Assembly (NCBI RefSeq): GCF_000189755.2
Contig: NZ_KI912183.1
Location: 2,048,257 to 2,112,256 of the forward strand
DNA: 64,000 nucleotides
Direction of reading: 5' to 3'
Origin: Desulfotomaculum nigrificans DSM 574
GTDB taxonomy: Bacteria > Bacillota > Desulfotomaculia > Desulfotomaculales > Desulfotomaculaceae
Shown here: in pieces, positions 62,268 through 64,000 of the stretch
Layout of the letters: each line of letters opens with the position of its first letter
Position numbering within the stretch: position 1 is the stretch's first letter
The notes under the pieces: generated by a model
Database searches by the model: none
Seen by the model: only the letters and a program-made list of their open reading frames with translations
Told to the model about the DNA's origin: nothing
Program-made: the position numbers and the translations under genes

Positions 62268-64000
62268 CTATTCCCCCTTATTAACCACTTCCCCGCCGGG
62301 ATGTTTCGCCAGCCATTCGTTGAAATCCTTCAGCAGCATATACCCTGCCCCGATGCTGACCACCCCTTTATTTTGTTCAACCCTTTCTAACACCAGGGGA
62401 TCCCAGAAACCAACCGAGGTAAAGTATGCCATGGCCTGCTGCTTGGTATAATTATAGCCCAGGTACCTGGCCATCATATAACTTACATCGTCCAGGGTTA
62501 AATCATTACCCTCCGCATAGAGAACGGGCCGGGCATTAACCTTAACCCCGGTGAGCTTGGTGGTCCAGTTTAAACCGTTAATAAACTGGACCTCCGGCAT
62601 CTTTTCATTGAGCTTATAGTTGTTGCTGTAACCCCCGGCGGCCAAGCCATAGTGACGCATAAACTTAAGACCTTCGTAAGCCCAGTGCTTGGTCTCCGGC
62701 GGGGCCGGTACATTAAGGGGCTTTAAATCCACACCCTGGTTCATTAACCGCTGCTGCAGCTGTCCCACCAGATAAGTATTCTTGGCCATGGCCGCAAAGG
62801 AAGCGTTGGTCTCAAGGCTTAAGGCCGCGGCCACACCGGCTGCCTGACCGGTGGCCATCCCCACCGGGATTACCCGGGCGCTGCCGTGGGGCAGGGAATC
62901 AAAGCTGGCCGCCCGGCCCACCACCAGCAGGTTTTCCACCCGTTGGGGCACAATACATCTAAAGGGTATAGCATACCCCGTGGGGGCCCCGATCACATTA
63001 CCCCGGAAATCAGGGTCAGTGGCCTGAATATCAATGGGATAAGAACCAAAGGCAATCCTATCCGGAAAATCACGGTTCTCCAACACATCATCCACGGTTA
63101 AACGATAAAGCCCTTCAATATGCCTGGTCTCCCGCACATACAGTTCCGGCGCTGTACCGGCCAGATAAGCATTTTGGAAGCCGGGTACATTTGCCTTTAA
63201 ATAATTAACAATATGAGGTAACTCCTGTTGGGCCAACTCCCTGGCCCTTTGCCGGTCAGACAGTTTCAACCCGTCAATACCAAAGATCTGCAGGGCATTG
63301 ATTAAAACCGAACCGTCCTTCTGCCGCCCCACATTAAGGCCCCGCATGGCCAGCTGCGGTACACTGGGTTTATAGCCCTTCATTAAAGGCCCGAAACCCC
63401 AGGCACTGACAAAGTTAGCACCGGAATGGGCCTCCTTACTGGTATTCAGCACCAGCATCATTTTAAGCCAGTCGGCTTTACTGATACCATCCAGCTTAAA
63501 CACCAGGGTAACCGCCATTAACTTATCGCCCCGGCCGTAATCCTCCTGGCCGTAGGTGAAGGGCACCCCGGCGGCAGCGGCAATATCCCCGTCCTGGGTG
63601 GCATCAATCACCCGGCCAGCGGTGATATCCCTGGTCCGGCCGTCCTTTAGCTGCAGCCGCACCCCGGTAATTACCTGCTGCTCCGTTGAGGGGGCAGCTG
63701 CATTTCCTTTAGCTTCCGCCGGATTAGCCGGGGAACTGCTGGCCTGCTGTTTCTGCATCAACTCTTTTAAATCATCCGGTATACCTTGATATCTGGCCGC
63801 CACTTGGCTGACTGCAGCTGACTGGCCGGGATTCACCAGTGGTTTAACCTGACCGTTAACCAGGGGAAAAACCGCCTGCACGGCGGGCAGCACATCCAAA
63901 TTGGGCTCTTTGTTCACCATCTGGTGAAATACATTGGCCGCCGTGGTTACATCGAAGGAATCACCTTCTATTTGGCTAAAAAATTCCTGGAAAATTCCTT
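62268..64000 (-). CDS. FAD-dependent oxidoreductase with CuAO-like tail (5' part outside window)
   Basis: The frame is open to the window edge (upstream of the first ATG at 63920 it continues with FFSQIEGDSFDVTTAANVFH), so the start is missing. The visible part holds the FAD-family middle (RVIDATQDGDIAAAAGVPFT) and C-terminal FAD segment (LLVVGRAASFDSLPHGSAR, GMATGQAAGVAAALSL). A tail of about 170 residues follows and ends in SVGFWDPLVLERVEQNKGVV. It is a paralogue of the gene at 54002. Substrate unknown. Confidence 0.85.
   Translation of the reverse strand, partial: GIFQEFFSQIEGDSFDVTTAANVFHQMVNKEPNLDVLPAVQAVFPLVNGQVKPLVNPGQSAAVSQVAARYQGIPDDLKELMQKQQASSSPANPAEAKGNAAAPSTEQQVITGVRLQLKDGRTRDITAGRVIDATQDGDIAAAAGVPFTYGQEDYGRGDKLMAVTLVFKLDGISKADWLKMMLVLNTSKEAHSGANFVSAWGFGPLMKGYKPSVPQLAMRGLNVGRQKDGSVLINALQIFGIDGLKLSDRQRARELAQQELPHIVNYLKANVPGFQNAYLAGTAPELYVRETRHIEGLYRLTVDDVLENRDFPDRIAFGSYPIDIQATDPDFRGNVIGAPTGYAIPFRCIVPQRVENLLVVGRAASFDSLPHGSARVIPVGMATGQAAGVAAALSLETNASFAAMAKNTYLVGQLQQRLMNQGVDLKPLNVPAPPETKHWAYEGLKFMRHYGLAAGGYSNNYKLNEKMPEVQFINGLNWTTKLTGVKVNARPVLYAEGNDLTLDDVSYMMARYLGYNYTKQQAMAYFTSVGFWDPLVLERVEQNKGVVSIGAGYMLLKDFNEWLAKHPGGEVVNKGE

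Overview
The window looks like the chromosome of an endospore-forming, sulfate-reducer-type clostridium (Peptococcaceae, Desulfotomaculum/Desulforamulus group). The reasons are the low-to-mid GC coding style, AGGAGG-type ribosome sites with many TTG/GTG starts, the ftsE-ftsX-M23-ctp order, YlmC/YmxH, CsaB with SLH domains, a SAM-I riboswitch before metK, and a transhydrogenase of the Sporomusa (Stn) type. The species is inferred from gene content only. Almost every gene lies on the minus strand; the exceptions are one FAD oxidoreductase (54.0-55.7 kb) and a 40-codon gene (49.8 kb).

Layout from low to high coordinate. 0-7 kb: cell division and envelope genes (ctpA, M23 hydrolase, ftsX, ftsE), an acyltransferase and a secreted GH26-type glycosidase. 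7-9 kb: a transketolase split into two genes. 9-14 kb: two mobile elements. The first is an IS607-type element with an internally deleted tnpA, an atypical tnpB and a possible guide RNA. The second is a 1.5-kb DDE element carrying a nonsense codon that has truncated a DeoR regulator. 14-18.6 kb: an ABC importer with a phosphodiesterase-like enzyme. 19-22.8 kb: prfB, with its programmed +1 frameshift, and secA.

23-34.6 kb is the metabolic core. An NADP-type secondary alcohol dehydrogenase, an electron-bifurcating transhydrogenase StnABC, a free-standing RAM-domain protein, a NarL-type two-component system and an iron-type alcohol dehydrogenase lie in one direction. Together they look like a regulated module for moving alcohol electrons between NADPH, NADH and ferredoxin. 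stnC is interrupted at an A7 run followed directly by TGA.

34.7-42.5 kb: hpf, csp, comF, a small holin/XhlA/DUF2922/DUF1659 cassette, a degenerate GGDEF protein, a short GT2 protein, metK and a YlmC-like PRC-barrel gene. 42.5-64 kb: surface and wall biosynthesis. This holds murJ, an S8 protease with three SLH domains, phosphohexomutase, epimerase, galU, a TagO/WecA-type transferase, fabZ, a NAGPA-type glycosidase, csaB, DUF5693 and two paralogous FAD oxidoreductases; the second runs off the window end.

The most unusual structural feature is a family of intergenic repeats at about eight places. They are built from 7-bp units (GC-N-AA-N-A type) mixed with a conserved ATTTCTTTGGGGTC-like block. 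Most loci have two oppositely oriented arms, one reaching to just before the ribosome site of one gene and the other touching the stop codon of its neighbour. I saw no tRNA, rRNA, CRISPR array or prophage.
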